From: Oceanobacillus salinisoli
Lineage (GTDB): Bacteria > Bacillota > Bacilli > Bacillales > Amphibacillaceae
Assembly: GCF_009733865.1 (NCBI RefSeq)
Contig: NZ_WOFB01000018.1
Location: 83,967-147,966 of the forward strand
Reading direction: 5' to 3'
DNA: 64,000 nucleotides
This document shows positions 63,964 through 64,000 of this stretch, piece by piece; within the stretch, counting starts at the first letter, position 1, and every line of letters begins with the position of its first letter. A program made the translations under genes and the position numbers. The notes beneath the pieces were generated by a model, which searched no databases, was not told where the DNA came from, and saw only the letters and a program-made list of their open reading frames with translations.

Positions 63964-64000
63964 AGGGGTTGTCAAATAAAGTGTGTAAGTCCCAAAACAC
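63964..64000. other. possible insertion-element end
   Basis: ggggttgtcaaataaagtgt then gtaagtccc at the window edge resembles the terminal repeats of IS256-like elements (tttacaca or similar). The partner end lies outside the window, so this is only a suggestion. Confidence 0.25.

Overview
The window is low-GC DNA from a Bacillaceae-type Firmicute. The evidence is the CpsC/CpsD/CpsB (YwqC/YwqD/YwqE) tyrosine-kinase trio, ComK-family proteins, an HU protein, an SLH-anchored subtilisin, strong GGAGG ribosome binding sites and many ATG/TTG/GTG starts. Genus cannot be fixed from sequence reading alone. No tRNA, rRNA or CRISPR array was seen.

Layout. (1) 1-2684: end of a surface-anchored S8 protease, a 3' fragment of a UDP-GlcNAc 2-epimerase gene, and two small conserved-looking ORFs. 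(2) 2685-25114: a large exopolysaccharide (EPS) locus. Its regulatory and initiation half comprises the kinase modulator, tyrosine kinase, PHP phosphatase, two LuxR-type response regulators (the first broken by a nonsense codon), a CapD-type dehydratase and GalU. An unexplained 846-bp gap follows. The AT-rich variable half comprises an aminotransferase, phosphoglycosyl transferase, sugar formyltransferase, three glycosyltransferases, UDP-HexNAc dehydrogenase and epimerase, an AsnB-type amidotransferase, an EpsG-like polymerase, a flippase, a sulfotransferase and an alpha/beta hydrolase. (3) 25730-31134: a complete sulfate-activation module, CysD, a CysN-CysC fusion, an SLC13-type transporter and CysQ. 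With no sulfite-producing reductase in view and a sulfotransferase just upstream, the best reading is that the cell takes up sulfate, makes PAPS, sulfates its EPS or a precursor, and recycles PAP. This is the most interesting system in the window.

(4) 31353-42413: a genome-plasticity zone. Two broken yifB (comM-like) copies flank a TetR-controlled 3-hydroxyisobutyrate/methylmalonate-semialdehyde operon with a GntP-type permease. The zone also holds a cold-shock-domain protein, a broken REP-associated (RAYT/Y1) transposase, and at least six copies of a REP-like palindrome (core ggacaggcaccg-ggtcc). One copy truncates yifB, another forms the tail of a DUF2442 gene, and two direct ~190-bp copies flank the cold-shock gene. 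(5) 42572-49272: a minus-strand sugar operon under a LacI repressor with two visible operators: ribokinase, amidotransferase-like protein, ABC transporter and phosphotriesterase-family lactonase. (6) 49273-50882: repeats, a broken comK and a tetR remnant.

(7) 50883-58024: an IclR-associated catabolic operon with an HpcH/HpaI aldolase, bicupin, DUF6282-like metal hydrolase, TRAP transporter and flavodoxin-fold quinone reductase. (8) 58025-64000: a candidate structured ncRNA with its own promoter and terminator, an intact comK-like gene, a broken XRE regulator, a broken sigma-70 factor, an aldehyde dehydrogenase remnant beside DUF779, HU, and small proteins. Nonsense codons and frameshifts are common from 31 kb onward. 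This could be genuine gene decay or partly single-base assembly error, and raw reads would decide.
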